DNA of 52,509 nucleotides from positions 1-52,509 of IMG/VR virus record IMGVR_UViG_3300009124_000019; one strand, given 5' to 3'. The position numbers were made by a program, and so were the translations under genes. Positions 38,901-44,063 of this stretch are shown here, one piece after another. Within the stretch, counting starts at the first letter, position 1. Every line of letters begins with the position of its first letter. The notes beneath the pieces were generated by a model. It searched no databases, was not told the origin of the DNA, and saw only the letters and a program-made list of their open reading frames with translations. Source of the stretch: a virus.

Positions 38901-41156
38901 CAATTCTGCACGCAGAATTGTGTCAACAACCCAATTAGCTGCCGATGGTGAGATGATTTCTTCACGGGGATAGTAAACATCCACCTGCTCACCAAACATG
39001 ATCTTAAACAGATACTGTGTGGCAAGTTTTGTACCTTTAGAGGTATAGAAATCGGTAATATTTTTAATTACCTGGACAGGGTTGATTGCAGTGTAATCTA
39101 AATTGATTCCAGGTAGATACTGTCTTCTAAACTTATCAAATACTTCTTTAACGAAAAGTGCGTCAATGTTAACTACCTTTGCACCACTAAAGTGATTGGA
39201 TTGTTGTAATTGTCCCTCTCCTGCATAAATTTCGTTATGCAGAGTGTCATATCCAACAGCACCAGACACACCTCTACTTACACCAAGGAATGCTGAAGGT
39301 GCATAACCTTCGCCACCTTCAATAATTTTATAACCAGTAACTTCGTTAAATCCTACAGTTACTGAAGATCTTGCTGCTTTTGGTGTAGCAATGAAAATTT
39401 TGGGAGGAAACTCACTAGAATATCCCTCACCAAAGTCGGTGATATTGATATCAGTGATTTCGCCGTTAAAGATAGTTGCAACTGCAGTTGCACCTGTGCC
39501 GCCAATAGCAACACCATATGGATCCTTTCTATCGTCAACGATATACACAGAAGGTGCATCAGTATAACCCTGACCACCTGTCAACATCTCAATGTTAGTG
39601 ACAGCACCAGATGCAACAGTTACATCAAGTACTTGAGCACCAATGGGGTCGATAATTCTTGCTCTAGGTGGGGTTGTATATCCTCTACCACGATTAGTGA
39701 CTTGGATTTCATATACCTGACCATTCTGATCAATACGAGCAACTGCTTGAGCATTGATACCATCATCACCAGCAGGATCGATATAAACTGTGGGTGGATT
39801 GGTATATCTGTTTCCAGGAGATGTTACAGCAATACTATCAACATTCAGACGACCTTCACTATCAATAGTGGGATCGCTGATAGTAGCACCACCAGGATTC
39901 AGGAATGTAATAGCAGGAATGAAGTCATATCCACTACCAGAGTCTTCAATAGTAATACTATCAATCTGTCCCGTCTCATCACTAACAGTTAGAGACAGAC
40001 TTGCTTGGGTGCCATTAGAATCGGAAGGACCAGCAACTTGAGGAATTGGTGGGTTGTAGGAGGTGTAACCTTGACCACCATCAATAAGTTGAATATTCTT
40101 AATACCACTTACCAGTGTCCTAGCAGTTGCACCGCTACCACGAGTACTACCAATAGTAACTCTAGGGGAGAAATCAAGACGATATCCATTACCACCAGTT
40201 TTGGGGATGATGCGATCAACACGTCCTTGATCATCTACAGATACAACACCACCAGCACCAGATCCAAATTGAGGAGCAATGTACTCAACAGATCTAACGT
40301 TGATTTGATCAGCAGCACCCAGAGGGAAGTTAAAAACAATTTGATCTTGGAATACAGTATACTCCTCATATGGTCGGAGGATCCTGCCATTCTTATTAAC
40401 GATCAGACCAATCTCTGATGTTGGGTTGTATGAAATAGTGCCTTGCTTCAGAGGATAATGTTTCTTACCCTGAAACTGCTCAAAAGGCACAGCATCCATA
40501 GTAAGGATGCCTTGATCTGCATAACCGATTAGATATTCAATCTCAGTGAAAGCAGAGTCATCTGCCCCTGTACGTTCTCTGGGTGGAGTATCAAAGCGAA
40601 TCTGATCCCCCTCTAGGAAATAATCTACATTGGGGACTAGGGTTTCATTGTATACTGTTACAATGAGGTGAAATACTGAAGGAGGTGCTACAGGAGTGCC
40701 TAGGAAACTCAGTGGGAAAGTAAGTCTTGTCCCATCAAATAATTGGAATGGATTCTCTAGTTGCTGTTTCTTTTTGTCAAACTGACTTGTAGAAATACCA
40801 GGAGTGATAATAGCATCAGGACCACGAGTAACCATCTCGTAGTACATGATTTCATTATCAATCATGATGGTGCCATCAGTAGGCTGGAAACCATCAATGT
40901 CTTCTACACGAATTGTATTGTCATAGATGCCGACATTTTCAAGCAGGTTAGTTTCACTTGAAAGCTCGATCGATTCATAATTATCTAAGTCAAGATAATT
41001 GAGAAGATTGTTTAGAATGTCAAAAGGACGACCAGTTTTTTCTTGAGATTTGTAGTACTCAAAAAGAAAGTCAACGAATTGACGATCTTCCATCCTAATA
41101 AACTCAGGAAGCTGATTCTCAACTCTATCTGATACGGCAATATTCTTTTTGTACAT
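20967..41156 (-). CDS. 7: Giant gp7-like baseplate wedge protein (6729 aa)
   Basis: The position between gp6 and gp8 is that of T4 gene 7. Residues 15-60 (LPEFIRMEDRQFVDFLFEYY) and about 690-735 (DFYTSKGTKLATQYLFKIMF) resemble the C-terminal part of T4 gp7 from memory (DFYSTKGIEASYKFLFKVLY). T4 gp7 has 1,032 aa, so this protein is about 6.5 times longer. Modules I can see: GxGY repeats (about 310-620, 1140-1350, 3090-3320, 6520-6580); YHYH-like domain lacking the His cluster (1430-1560); beta-propeller-like repeats (1840-2240); LamG-like domains (2255-2440 and 4456-4620); two carbohydrate-binding-like GDRVY.N segments (2650-2710, 2735-2792); seven Cys/GGN helical repeats (about 4065-5740); and an Ig-like domain at the end (6620-6716). 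The predicted mass is roughly 740 kDa. A late promoter sits 68 bp upstream. The assignment as gp7 is strong by position and moderate by sequence. Confidence 0.85.
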   Translation of the reverse strand: MYKKNIAVSDRVENQLPEFIRMEDRQFVDFLFEYYKSQEKTGRPFDILNNLLNYLDLDNYESIELSSETNLLENVGIYDNTIRVEDIDGFQPTDGTIMIDNEIMYYEMVTRGPDAIITPGISTSQFDKKKQQLENPFQLFDGTRLTFPLSFLGTPVAPPSVFHLIVTVYNETLVPNVDYFLEGDQIRFDTPPRERTGADDSAFTEIEYLIGYADQGILTMDAVPFEQFQGKKHYPLKQGTISYNPTSEIGLIVNKNGRILRPYEEYTVFQDQIVFNFPLGAADQINVRSVEYIAPQFGSGAGGVVSVDDQGRVDRIIPKTGGNGYRLDFSPRVTIGSTRGSGATARTLVSGIKNIQLIDGGQGYTSYNPPIPQVAGPSDSNGTQASLSLTVSDETGQIDSITIEDSGSGYDFIPAITFLNPGGATISDPTIDSEGRLNVDSIAVTSPGNRYTNPPTVYIDPAGDDGINAQAVARIDQNGQVYEIQVTNRGRGYTTPPRARIIDPIGAQVLDVTVASGAVTNIEMLTGGQGYTDAPSVYIVDDRKDPYGVAIGGTGATAVATIFNGEITDINITDFGEGYSSEFPPKIFIATPKAARSSVTVGFNEVTGYKIIEGGEGYAPSAFLGVSRGVSGAVGYDTLHNEIYAGEGQLQQSNHFSGAKVVNIDALFVKEVFDKFRRQYLPGINLDYTAINPVQVIKNITDFYTSKGTKLATQYLFKIMFGEQVDVYYPREEIISPSAANWVVDTILRAELISGDPLDLKDSQLTQYADEVDLSVKPASALIENVITIIEGSDTIYELAISEETLAGNFIIPYKTTLVEPLTTTGQIITVDSTIGWPERNGTIIINDEEQVQYKEKSLNQFIECTRSKNGFVEDWDPGTRIFSDIFVYANRGLPNECKLRVLGIAEAGTTVLDDTGSYYLQGDKLKVAKLGSTAEDERLTSWLYNVKKLIQVNSVTPGGVNNQTATVVCDNPHGLLVSDQVTIYGANPVVYNGTFTVTSRIDELQFSYQINTPTEIIPAGNILLSVDLNRGKSDITSINKVVSEFTTNIQNSFFNDDHVYVAASGLPNYKIGPFTGSALIPGNQRKLLRFPRLVQTISERQDISANSSIGSWVNGVSIWAYKSREFVRFGPLTGITVTNKGQDYDAGSKPTLEITGGGGTGAVGEVVVNGSLSGFEVTAEGSGYTESPLVSIVGGGGIGATAQAVVTGGRVTRILVEQPGTGYTSQPSVSITGGGGTGAEATASVRGPIQSVSLVSNGTGYTSLPAVRVNSGEGALAQPIVINGRIVSIAIINSGRGYTTAPEVIINGDGFGAIAKATIGTIGEDKGRVLSITITNRGIGYTQGQTTVRLQSVGEFATFSPEVFEWNKNLQYDLQNKFDFARGYVFTGLNNQFGGEYAHVSDPKELRYVVGDNVFLNPVTQQFQEVASNFEHSPILGWAFDGNPIYGPYGYIDPTDQNSGIRRLRTSYKLKDNVVFDAATNPNPARIDGPTIDDYAPGTFIDDYTYDFQSGDLDNYNGRFCKTPDFPDGTYAYFITIDASEAGVAEFPYIIGPQFNSLPDNWNFAQGATQENIPSNVVRFRDPYVNVDIDIDRQPNQESDVLTTEIEGYPIIFEIQDSNNDGLIDANEQQEILEMSEEATLQIYDYFPQVSKESRVDIEVETTTQFEDAQIDGFVIENPGKSYQVNDIVFFDDADTGGFGASAQIESVKGQNIQSYSKEIIGDRPYGVIVTDAVHDLRQQDEIIVNSTPVVDNTNKNYKVKVVSGVERVNVTQVGIGYNEDIPPTFELITTSGQDGLLEIVLENTGQVNKVNIINSGNAYDPENPPQIRVSHPQQFKKTRYWLSEYVEATGTVTVYDIKSTSDRYTYICGSIEEVDEDRMGFLAKFDDLGQLIWERTLIPTNPNQKRAEFLRMAIDESLENDRIYVTGQTFDPDNAVYNPDVWLGLYESGFNNANSPDGILLWQKSIAGISGSTRRDYVTSIALDQDKRIYLCGYTDTNSPDPQDMWIIQCGIDGDLVEKRKVASEDGSEKMQQIMWISDDRFFFVGVNEENDDCIFGEFIYDGANIEMDWIRQMPTIGGRVENPRFTMDEYGAIILVWDIFNSALAKNDKVQINKFLRASANTEWEWAKTISVSGDFLSINHANISVDVFGNYNLVTDIIESENQRYSVISYLKYDGTLLKQTKVDDPGNIGFQAANHTVDNSGDCHILANRQQCDQIISLRFDNSANLQEDTTKQELGTYQYFDINETLYDPAVYKFGSGSLKIQDVAPISITDLGLTPTSWSIRAWMSMNTTVYGTNHQPTFFDVTDSTNTNSIRMDIDGDATSPDYEKVKIYLNGSQVASSTTTTNWTAFASATWVHVTFQKRQESLGLYRYEVFINGNVQAQFQSTTDVALDDITIGGPQSTPTTANSFRGNIDDIVVDDIAPYENSYSIPSAYIPVTTSNSDSFIVKFDRVHTQRAAYTFTGLTKNNNLTFTEITTDIIWNTVIIPAMQAWEEGPGGLQILDMSQTQAQLIPGTVATTSAYFQYASKTSTIPSPRGQRVLLEADVVPKFYLRDALYNKVDNVQEIVFTQPVKLTKYTILQQFNAVGTTTAFGTIVECPAGTLLEPGLGTTYKVGKIFGTFNSTDRFRTTAGDVNQILGEYFQSEEEENPWEASVAYNAGDRVYNNKRIYEAQGAGTSGAIPPTHNAGVVSDGVINWSFIDDAGKFTIDLTEHPYPRPQYIGLDMPEHTPGILYAAGQRVWWKLNVYEVAVGGGGVAGTTHPTHTTGDASDGHVTWTFIETRESISLYSRLMPFNLGDNYQIQILETHPGSSFIPNDVISVTGDYISLAEDEKSVGISGLASVKKIRVTARLEKDIIRSSQSRTDLVYCTSNSQHFYNENDIIFTEGFQGDQYNGSFFVDKVIGSREFTFKIRSTAVSDPAFSQNAINNVNIYAKHPTLLFTRNHQYNFDVSDVSNFGYYLSFSQDNQYKLEYSFNNIVREGTPGIDATGNAAPFVKFLVLGDVTNISYYFDPSRIGSNSPVGDSSFIDVISTPYAGRFNISEIVSDTEFKFPLNREPERANAEIGSDDQGNAYSFYSTTSTRAVGPINSIQLVSPGGFYKKLPIISDIASFRQIEKILIVDGGTEYAPGIYYDVPIDGDGEGGKAILTVLLDEETGSGALGDVSVSDPGKGYTFASIDVDAIPGILGPTLAGSGGAVQVVIPSEGSGASVFLTGRNIGKIKRLKNNEFGFGYSHDYTLKPEITFPVNLQLFNTSILTEIKITNPGSGYTSTPAVVIEGGGGSGADAVAVVKNNRLSEILIKNPGAGYSSEPTVTLKSEFNYVVNLDLNYLQFNFPHGITTGAEVTFRADNVGTTLGELPKPSSAGLTSLVGGQVYYAIAGNQNSLESDQLRFALTLQAAQAGDYITFLTQGSGRQVLLTEVFGGAAEAVVATSRFLAGEEVFQGPSVEQATATGIVSTNTGWQIGPKILKIVDYEGDWKQGEQVSGSISKASGIIDNLSIARGVLNIGSLTKTPGKFTDDVGKPSEIVQKLQDSYFYQNYSYVVKSEIPITEWKTQLLENNHPAGFNMFGQLQLSGGKDISGRKVGTEFTKEVNINNYSNVNQITSFGAAQPIYTDYNNTEVLFRKKRLTSSEEILTSIVKKLDDISPRFNGIDKQFPLTVENEQTIVQQNQLMITINGVIQAPGVSYQIVGGNIVFSEPPKPASRVNYREIRVTPTPIYRITLYSGQAGPANFGIFPTLGQQVQGADSDVVATVIDSGTTHIDVINLVGGTFNLNEEITRGTLFSGLIFSVEQLNTPTIFEFGESITNLNGDTALIEETNIDDQGVISDTVVLSKTSGTARFETGIFNLKLNEFIYSASSKIAGQITFIAPYQDPATGDLVDELIINPGSTFYGLLFEREVSITNPNVILDDISKSSITPTVLNDSSNRINADFLDFERVRSTEVEYTQLANGNFSKGDQILNKRVNYGNAVSTYHGTAGNRFYDASNRIKDNKQLLIDWGDAEIVVQHPDFYYPGDIQTNEWSRFADAHRFIQLNREYIAAKAYDDMKTQYPLFTDPNPAKCKRDMEIFMESMGADIYRGGNVYIRKFTQQYFDANGQLVYVDGETLETRFAYEKVKDYMLSAITNNLSGTYVAQYGPDAGTTYTAYQDLTITADQSPNDDYGTPGSNVDNTDPDGCSDVQAAITTLWEIVDEALTISNLTELPDEQLGTYSPGQIKCRRDAGFFIDAIANDVAQGGNFNIVEFTKSYFDNSGAPLTNGLVGETAESITVFEKIRDLAYRAINNLLYGKDLDIIYDPASYGGTAPGHTYDANYSSGSNQLITNCADVQSYIATLTDIPTVAIAAGNLANVNALASVSDGTFVDGETIRTTKLGYKDKSSGLFITGDQITGVTSGAIFDAIGANAGLKWIFAEVITGSFQIGEYLTNSRLANQNNVTQTVVTKKAELSGSKAVKFPSNGYLVAPESYDFAFGTEEFTIQGWVYLDAVGTTQHLFDMRRVVDAGLRVVVSSAGAVQLYNGTTQLISGGTLSDTTWYHIAVVRSQGVTQVYLDGAQIGSNYVDTNDYPYAGLYVGADFNAANQFAGVMDNVVVKKGEADFNTAFTPPTQIDYTDDQIVFGLDGEAPFILSTTEVYATFTGQKSSAAAIKEVNYTDKFAIIKDVDLGRAEARACADIIDLNDAWIAEEAVGRMKLQFPDFTMPGDDPATNSYGGTNYCIRDTKDYIISALVKDLREGGNYHTLYTARTYLEASGKLKHVGNEILQTLYTWDEAFTIVKDVITTTSTDLSGIYTQRLRIPNNFSSPASQTILDEIQSLGDELLQVLAPTPNGNKDAGVLIWKNRAYIAEETAEYIKTKYTINLGGTDTEMLVFPGTGQAGCESDIKDHIIPAIIGDLCTGGTYNTEAIIDQYLDSQNNILHVEHELNPMLDAFEFTKFLCQKAANNMLLSPGEVSADLGAPAWTQNGDYYAPLYTTRSAYRDDTITVDTEGWPQDQVSNWNYFYNAYEAIRNNKQLIAREAVEIMNDMSKYATFEIPGGSQNCVDDVIGIIDAIMHDMIYNCNERIWDAAELYIEPENNSLRHIESEWEASVTVYKIVRDLLTLTMRNGFGRDYIEGNDPGISPVQSYEQNPRIALYKDTADAIDGNIRYIAEQAVYDGIVQYPGLTIPGGNINCVHDVTDILRSLVFNLKYGGNNWMQYAAEFYVNYSGNLQHVTSQATETNWILNRARDLAKRALKDQIITDNAGYGVAQRFFDATKKPTNQLRPSDQTNGIDLANFNNIITRSFTNNTVDINNANPSSNGMTTGEDFVGRCTTILPNGTPADGLLWEGGDSGYGSWFGIRDSGTYWRFRAGDGGTSYAGGTTSYTDTGLALVDVPISTLSAYFDGNEHEIVWEIRVGGNAATGPGRVRWWIDGEFIAEGVTPGATNTGLGEGTGLWSGGDDGTFAGAAVNVCSGETTAAWGYTTSTMDYYRGRLVDPAYTNNETVDVEQEIDDLMQVITDAISTPSNVNNQIADLPIIWPVKYTPDTVWRDLNTQYDYSNGGLDGEGTWNFTCPNVASSIDTLMDIVISTIEEAANNNSNALSSIVRTTRQDVYTNTEYQAGTCAVVFSTLDTLFDLMTTTLGGGTYGDKQIANMLLFNDNAIATRAYDSTVSYYGATNMTVDFCLDITKAIRYDMVTGGNAGAFKLIQTWFDGEGNFIAFQDVLRSHLIYATTRIREYTKSALYMLTTDPAWANYTTYTLPYRLDYNREASEFIIDSSLNNVEYSLETSQFPTEGSVTFIASSDVQNLSTQYEMGVDYNTDPALVVLTPLIDTGFDRAEYRVRINRTNSFRRGDILQYIPASQTSLAGFAKQTYWYVITATAQWFEIGAHYIHDGRFREVTIDTANTGAQIFAITRRSGISRNTISYPSDPSQTPIQGGFNPADVIFGSTSESYSEVGRIDRNDAEIHRLFTRYEVNNVSSVLGVYGNFQNGEEIFVSGSNTNKGILLQSTETDNDGITFLNLIDEQGTISVGDTLEGAITGATAVVTASSDRMLINIGAGDFAQGDWLFDKDSSVEAFAYDYQNKSGSLTGNSGGRITIDVETITNAWNTGDVIYGSVTDYILDIKGISGTQLQLNQYIHGTNVYQLELGTTIIDTGISDTFRVGDEIVLLQGTTLKDPGFRATVTQYINGLNADPADPNFGIHRLFIANLIPVGTGEGITAVSNPNNNIGKLDIGSNFPTIYANVVSYLDVGYTSYGRVAAIEQQGITATVWVENAVGDFVDNMSVISDYGWGGAVSSARTLEGRVDRYFRGFDGEQTQFDLTISNGEAYFPDPAGHMLIFVNGILQPPGGNNSYVAFSDKINFSEPPEIGSEFVGYYVGKLRQMDDISFEFDSLRSSFNLKRDGLFYSLTLTEGVSSNVIRPENNIIVSLNGIIQEPGVAYEIVGSRVIFAEVPRAGSTFVGFSYIGSDTDVIAATVVPPVESGDRLEIDGEEFARDVALIESSNSLITFEYTGSVKGRNAAAISEVTKGQLTSAILTNPGDGYTSRPNVDVISSTGFDARIKALMGITRIDVKTPGTDYKTPVVDVESVVPDDYVAPEGTPINGGLDIFAPENQGGGGGSGIVAGTIAITQDPVNVTVNQGQNAAFTVVGNVNNGQTLNYQWQKKEYGTQTWSNIIGANQATYSTNNAAQSDDGDEYRVAITAAGATPVYSLSAILSVQTGATVLVGFNPTMIFDDN
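23940..28990 (-). repeat. Seven divergent Cys/GGN helical repeats inside giant gp7
   Basis: Seven units share the pattern C-x2-D...(I/M)..D(L/M)..GGN...(Y/F)..., followed by a helix. They lie near 28740-28990 (CKRDMEIFMESMGADIYRGG), 28265-28490, 26790-27000, 26290-26510, 25840-26024, 25440-25625 and 23960-24150. Two units have lost part of the GGN (CTGGT and YNCN). The DNA identity between units is low, so this is an old protein-level repeat rather than a recent tandem duplication. Confidence 0.75.
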
Positions 41157-41167
41157 CTACTCAGAAA

Positions 41168-43474
41168 TCAGAAACAGGACGTGGAAACAGGATAATCGAA
41201 GGGATCATCGGGGTAGTCAATGATATTTATCCCCGTTGTATTACCATAATTATACCCACCGAAGTTGTTGGGATCGAAGTTGGGGATTGAGATTTGGTCT
41301 CGGTTAATATCGATTGTATTGACCGAAGGATTAAAGATTGTAGGATCAACACCAGGAGGAATAATAAGAGATCCAGGATAGGGGAGCACCTGGATGGGGA
41401 CTCTTGTAGAGTCGTCTGGAGTGCCTACAATATTGATAGGACCAACACAAACTTCACCAGTGCTGTAATCAACACTACCAACATTTTCATTCAAGATAAC
41501 TTCGCTTTCATCTCTCTCAGTAACTAGCATCAGATTGCCTTGCCCGTCGTCTCTGATTTTTACGGGGACGTTAGCAGTTACTGCTGCGAGTGCAGTTGCG
41601 TTTGCTGCCAGCAAAGGACTTTGGACACCTGAAGTTGCATTAGTTGCACCAGTATTGCCACCTGTCGCCAATGCAAGATCTACCAGATTGTCAGTGTATC
41701 CATCAGCGTAGAATGTGCCAGATTTGACCACTGAGAAGGAAGGCTTACAACTGCCACCTCCGCCGCCAGGACCACCACCAGTGCCGTCATCATCACCAGT
41801 GCCACCACTAGGCTCGCAATACCCATTAACACACTCATAACCTTCAGGACAACTGCTGCTGTCTCCACAAGGGGTCTTACAAACACCATTGACACAAACT
41901 TGTCCAGGAGGGCAATTTCTATCTTCTGTGCAACGACCATCATTACCGCCACCGACAGGAGTAGTGCCTGAGTACTTACCAGGATCATGTAAAGGGTTGC
42001 CAAAGTCAATACACTGAGTAAAGACTTGTCCAAATGCAAATTCGTCTACATTTTGACCAATAGTGACCTGAGTAACACTACCTGCAATAGATGCATCGGT
42101 ATTGTCTACCATAGATCCATATTTGGATGTATCAAAACGACCACCAAAGCGATTATTTTGATTTGCCTTATTATATTGATCGACAGACTTAAGAATATCC
42201 GATCCTAACTGAGCACCAGACTTAGGAGTCGAATTTCCATCATAATATGCATAGGTTTTAGGAATAATATTGTAAATGGTGGGATCAATGACTTCAGGTT
42301 GCACTGATGCCACAACATAAGGTGCCAGATCCTGTTGAATTGCTTTTTTAGTAGTTGCATTCAACTTATTGCCCGTCTTAGGACGTACTGCAATAAAAAC
42401 CTTTCCATATACAGGAGGAGACAACTTCTCTCCACCATATGCAGTAACTGATGCTGCCTGAGGGAAGATTTCTGACACAATGTGCTCATAGTCAGCTTCA
42501 GTGACAGCACGGTTTTGTGTAGCGAATGCTCTAGGTGCCCGATACTTAATAGAGAGAGCATCTTCTCTACTTTCGCCCTGTTGGGCAGATTCCATCGTGG
42601 TAACTTTAATTCTATTAGGTGGAATGTTGCGTCCGTCACTATCAATGACTCTTCCAACAAATGCAAAGTCGCTAGCACCGTTAGCTTCCTCACCAACAGT
42701 GGAAACGTAAGAAATACGAATAAATTCACCGTCGATCAACTTACGTCCGATGACACCATCACCAAAAATGACTCTATATCTCAAATCATCAGTTTCTTCC
42801 AGATAATAGATACGAGATGTACCATCCAAGGCGGTTACATTCTTGGCAATGGTATATGTATCAATTTCTTCAGACTGTTGGTTTGGTGAAATGTCAACAT
42901 AGATCAAATCAGTGTCTACATTCTCATCTGGAATGATGAAGTCCTGCTTTTTCGTATAGTCAACGGTATATTCATAGGTAAGCAGGTTGCCCTGATACAT
43001 CACAAGGTTATCAAAGGTTGCAATGCCAGTAGAGGAGTCTACAGGGACCTGCACATCTCTAGTCACTGCAAAGGTAAATGAATCAGCAAATGTCGATGCT
43101 ACAAATACATCCCCTTTTTTTAGAGTTGCATATTCAGGATAGTTGACACCATTCAATGAAATAGGTACAGTCACATCAAGTGTCACACATGCCTTCGCTG
43201 ACTTAACTGAGCGAGGTGTGTAATTTAATTGCTTTGCAATACGGACAATATTGTCTCTGACTGTTGCAGTCTCTAGAAATGCTTCATTCAACGCCATGTT
43301 AGCGTTAAATGCCGTATAGTACGTATTGTATGCTAGAATGTCTAGCAAATAAGATGCAGCAGATCCTTCAAAATCGTAATCTGAAAATTCTTTACGAGTC
43401 CTGAGATAGGATCTAATAGATTCCTTGATTTCAAAGAAATCTAGAGATGTTAATTGTGAAGGAATTGCTGGCAT
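41168..43474 (-). CDS. 6: Baseplate wedge subunit gp6 (Baseplate_J type) with Cys-rich insert
   Basis: The N-terminus (SLDFFEIKESIRSYLRTRKE, then YDFEGSAASYLLDILAYNTY, NEAFLETATVRDNIVRIA) is the typical start of T4-like gp6. The central region (YRVIFGDGVIGRKL; SIKYRAPRAFATQNRAVTEADY) is the Baseplate_J core. gp6 forms the inner ring that joins wedges around the hub. Here it is 768 aa, against about 660 in T4. Residues about 514-577 are a cysteine-rich insert with two similar CPPGQVCVNGVCK / CPEGYECVNGYCE units, then a Gly/Asp linker; this is not part of gp6 in T4 as I know it. gp6 begins 1 bp after the gp25 stop and its end is 11 bp from gp7. The last 60 bp hold the late promoter for gp7. Confidence 0.93.
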   Translation of the reverse strand: MPAIPSQLTSLDFFEIKESIRSYLRTRKEFSDYDFEGSAASYLLDILAYNTYYTAFNANMALNEAFLETATVRDNIVRIAKQLNYTPRSVKSAKACVTLDVTVPISLNGVNYPEYATLKKGDVFVASTFADSFTFAVTRDVQVPVDSSTGIATFDNLVMYQGNLLTYEYTVDYTKKQDFIIPDENVDTDLIYVDISPNQQSEEIDTYTIAKNVTALDGTSRIYYLEETDDLRYRVIFGDGVIGRKLIDGEFIRISYVSTVGEEANGASDFAFVGRVIDSDGRNIPPNRIKVTTMESAQQGESREDALSIKYRAPRAFATQNRAVTEADYEHIVSEIFPQAASVTAYGGEKLSPPVYGKVFIAVRPKTGNKLNATTKKAIQQDLAPYVVASVQPEVIDPTIYNIIPKTYAYYDGNSTPKSGAQLGSDILKSVDQYNKANQNNRFGGRFDTSKYGSMVDNTDASIAGSVTQVTIGQNVDEFAFGQVFTQCIDFGNPLHDPGKYSGTTPVGGGNDGRCTEDRNCPPGQVCVNGVCKTPCGDSSSCPEGYECVNGYCEPSGGTGDDDGTGGGPGGGGGSCKPSFSVVKSGTFYADGYTDNLVDLALATGGNTGATNATSGVQSPLLAANATALAAVTANVPVKIRDDGQGNLMLVTERDESEVILNENVGSVDYSTGEVCVGPINIVGTPDDSTRVPIQVLPYPGSLIIPPGVDPTIFNPSVNTIDINRDQISIPNFDPNNFGGYNYGNTTGINIIDYPDDPFDYPVSTSCF
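41224..41231 (-). promoter_or_regulatory. T4-type late promoter (GATAAATA) for giant gp7
   Basis: The minus strand reads GATAAATA inside the 3' end of gp6, 68 bp upstream of the gp7 ATG. The same 68-bp distance occurs before gp25. Confidence 0.7.
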
Positions 43475-43475
43475 T

Positions 43476-43886
43476 TTAAGTCTTCTCTAGAAGGAACTCA
43501 ACTTCTTGCGTAATTGCTTGACCGACGATTTTATATTCCAAAGAGATTTGAATTTCATTCAAATCCGAATTATCAATCAAATCAATATTCTCAATTTCAA
43601 TACGAGTTTCTAGTCTTTCTAGAGTATTCTCAATTTCATTCTTAATTGCATCTTGGGTGAAAGGATCCCAATTTTCAAACAAAAGTTTTCTCACGCCAGA
43701 CCCCACGTCAGGTTGGAAAGGTCTTTCCTCAAACATTGTAAGTACTAAATTCCTTACAGACTGTTTGATTGCATTTTCATTCTTAACAGCACCAAAATCT
43801 TTAGTAAAGGGGTTTGACGCGAAAGAGATCGCAAGGTCCCTAAACTCTCTACTAACGTATTTTTCAGATCTAAATCTGTATGCCAT
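43476..43886 (-). CDS. 25: Baseplate wedge subunit gp25
   Basis: At 136 aa it fits T4 gp25 (132 aa). It carries the family motif RNLVLTMFEERPFQPDVGSG then VRKLLFENWDPFTQ (residues 46-80), found in gp25-like and GPW/gp25 phage proteins. gp25 sits in the inner wedge with gp6 and gp53 and is thought to nucleate sheath assembly. It is followed after 1 bp by gp6 and preceded by a 46-aa gene. A late promoter with GATAAATA lies 68 bp upstream of the ATG, inside the 46-aa gene. No deviation from the family is visible. Confidence 0.93.
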   Translation of the reverse strand: MAYRFRSEKYVSREFRDLAISFASNPFTKDFGAVKNENAIKQSVRNLVLTMFEERPFQPDVGSGVRKLLFENWDPFTQDAIKNEIENTLERLETRIEIENIDLIDNSDLNEIQISLEYKIVGQAITQEVEFLLEKT

Positions 43887-43898
43887 TGAAGTAACCTT

Positions 43899-44039
43899 TT
43901 ATTTTTGATCCTTAGGTGGATCATTCTGACGCTCACGCGCCGCCATGTTAAGGTATTTATCACTTTTAGGGTCGGTTATTAGCCGCATACCCGATTTGAT
44001 GAAATCCTTACTTTGGTCAGGTATTGGACTGTTAGCCAC
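43899..44039 (-). CDS. Small GTG-start protein (46 aa), unknown function
   Basis: The frame starts GTG at 44039-44037 and reads (M)ANSPIPDQSKDFIKSGMRL and then ITDPKSDKYLNMAARER, ending with a charged tail (NDPPKDQK). The GTG start is chosen because GGAGG lies seven bases upstream and a CATAAATA late promoter lies 25 bp upstream. No in-frame ATG comes before residue 18. It sits 12 bp before gp25 and is probably co-transcribed with gp25 and gp6. No motif is recognised; it is mostly helical and hydrophilic. I expect a small structural or assembly factor, from context only. Confidence 0.75.
   Translation of the reverse strand: MANSPIPDQSKDFIKSGMRLITDPKSDKYLNMAARERQNDPPKDQK
43954..43961 (-). promoter_or_regulatory. 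T4-type late promoter (GATAAATA) for gp25-gp6
   Basis: The minus strand reads GATAAATA within the 46-aa gene, 68 bp upstream of the gp25 ATG. It would allow gp25-gp6 expression independent of the upstream promoter at 44064. Confidence 0.6.
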
Positions 44040-44046
44040 GATGATT

Positions 44047-44051
44047 CCTCC
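44047..44051 (-). promoter_or_regulatory. Shine-Dalgarno GGAGG that supports the GTG start at 44039
   Basis: GGAGG on the minus strand with a 7-nt spacer to GTG. Many starts in this window have weak or no Shine-Dalgarno, so this one is distinctive and decides the start of the 46-aa gene. Confidence 0.8.
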
Positions 44052-44063
44052 ACATGGTAATTT

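Noticed and set aside
43754-43963. 69-aa minus-strand frame over the gp25 start
   Set aside because: Shadow of gp25 and of the GTG-start gene; no start signals.
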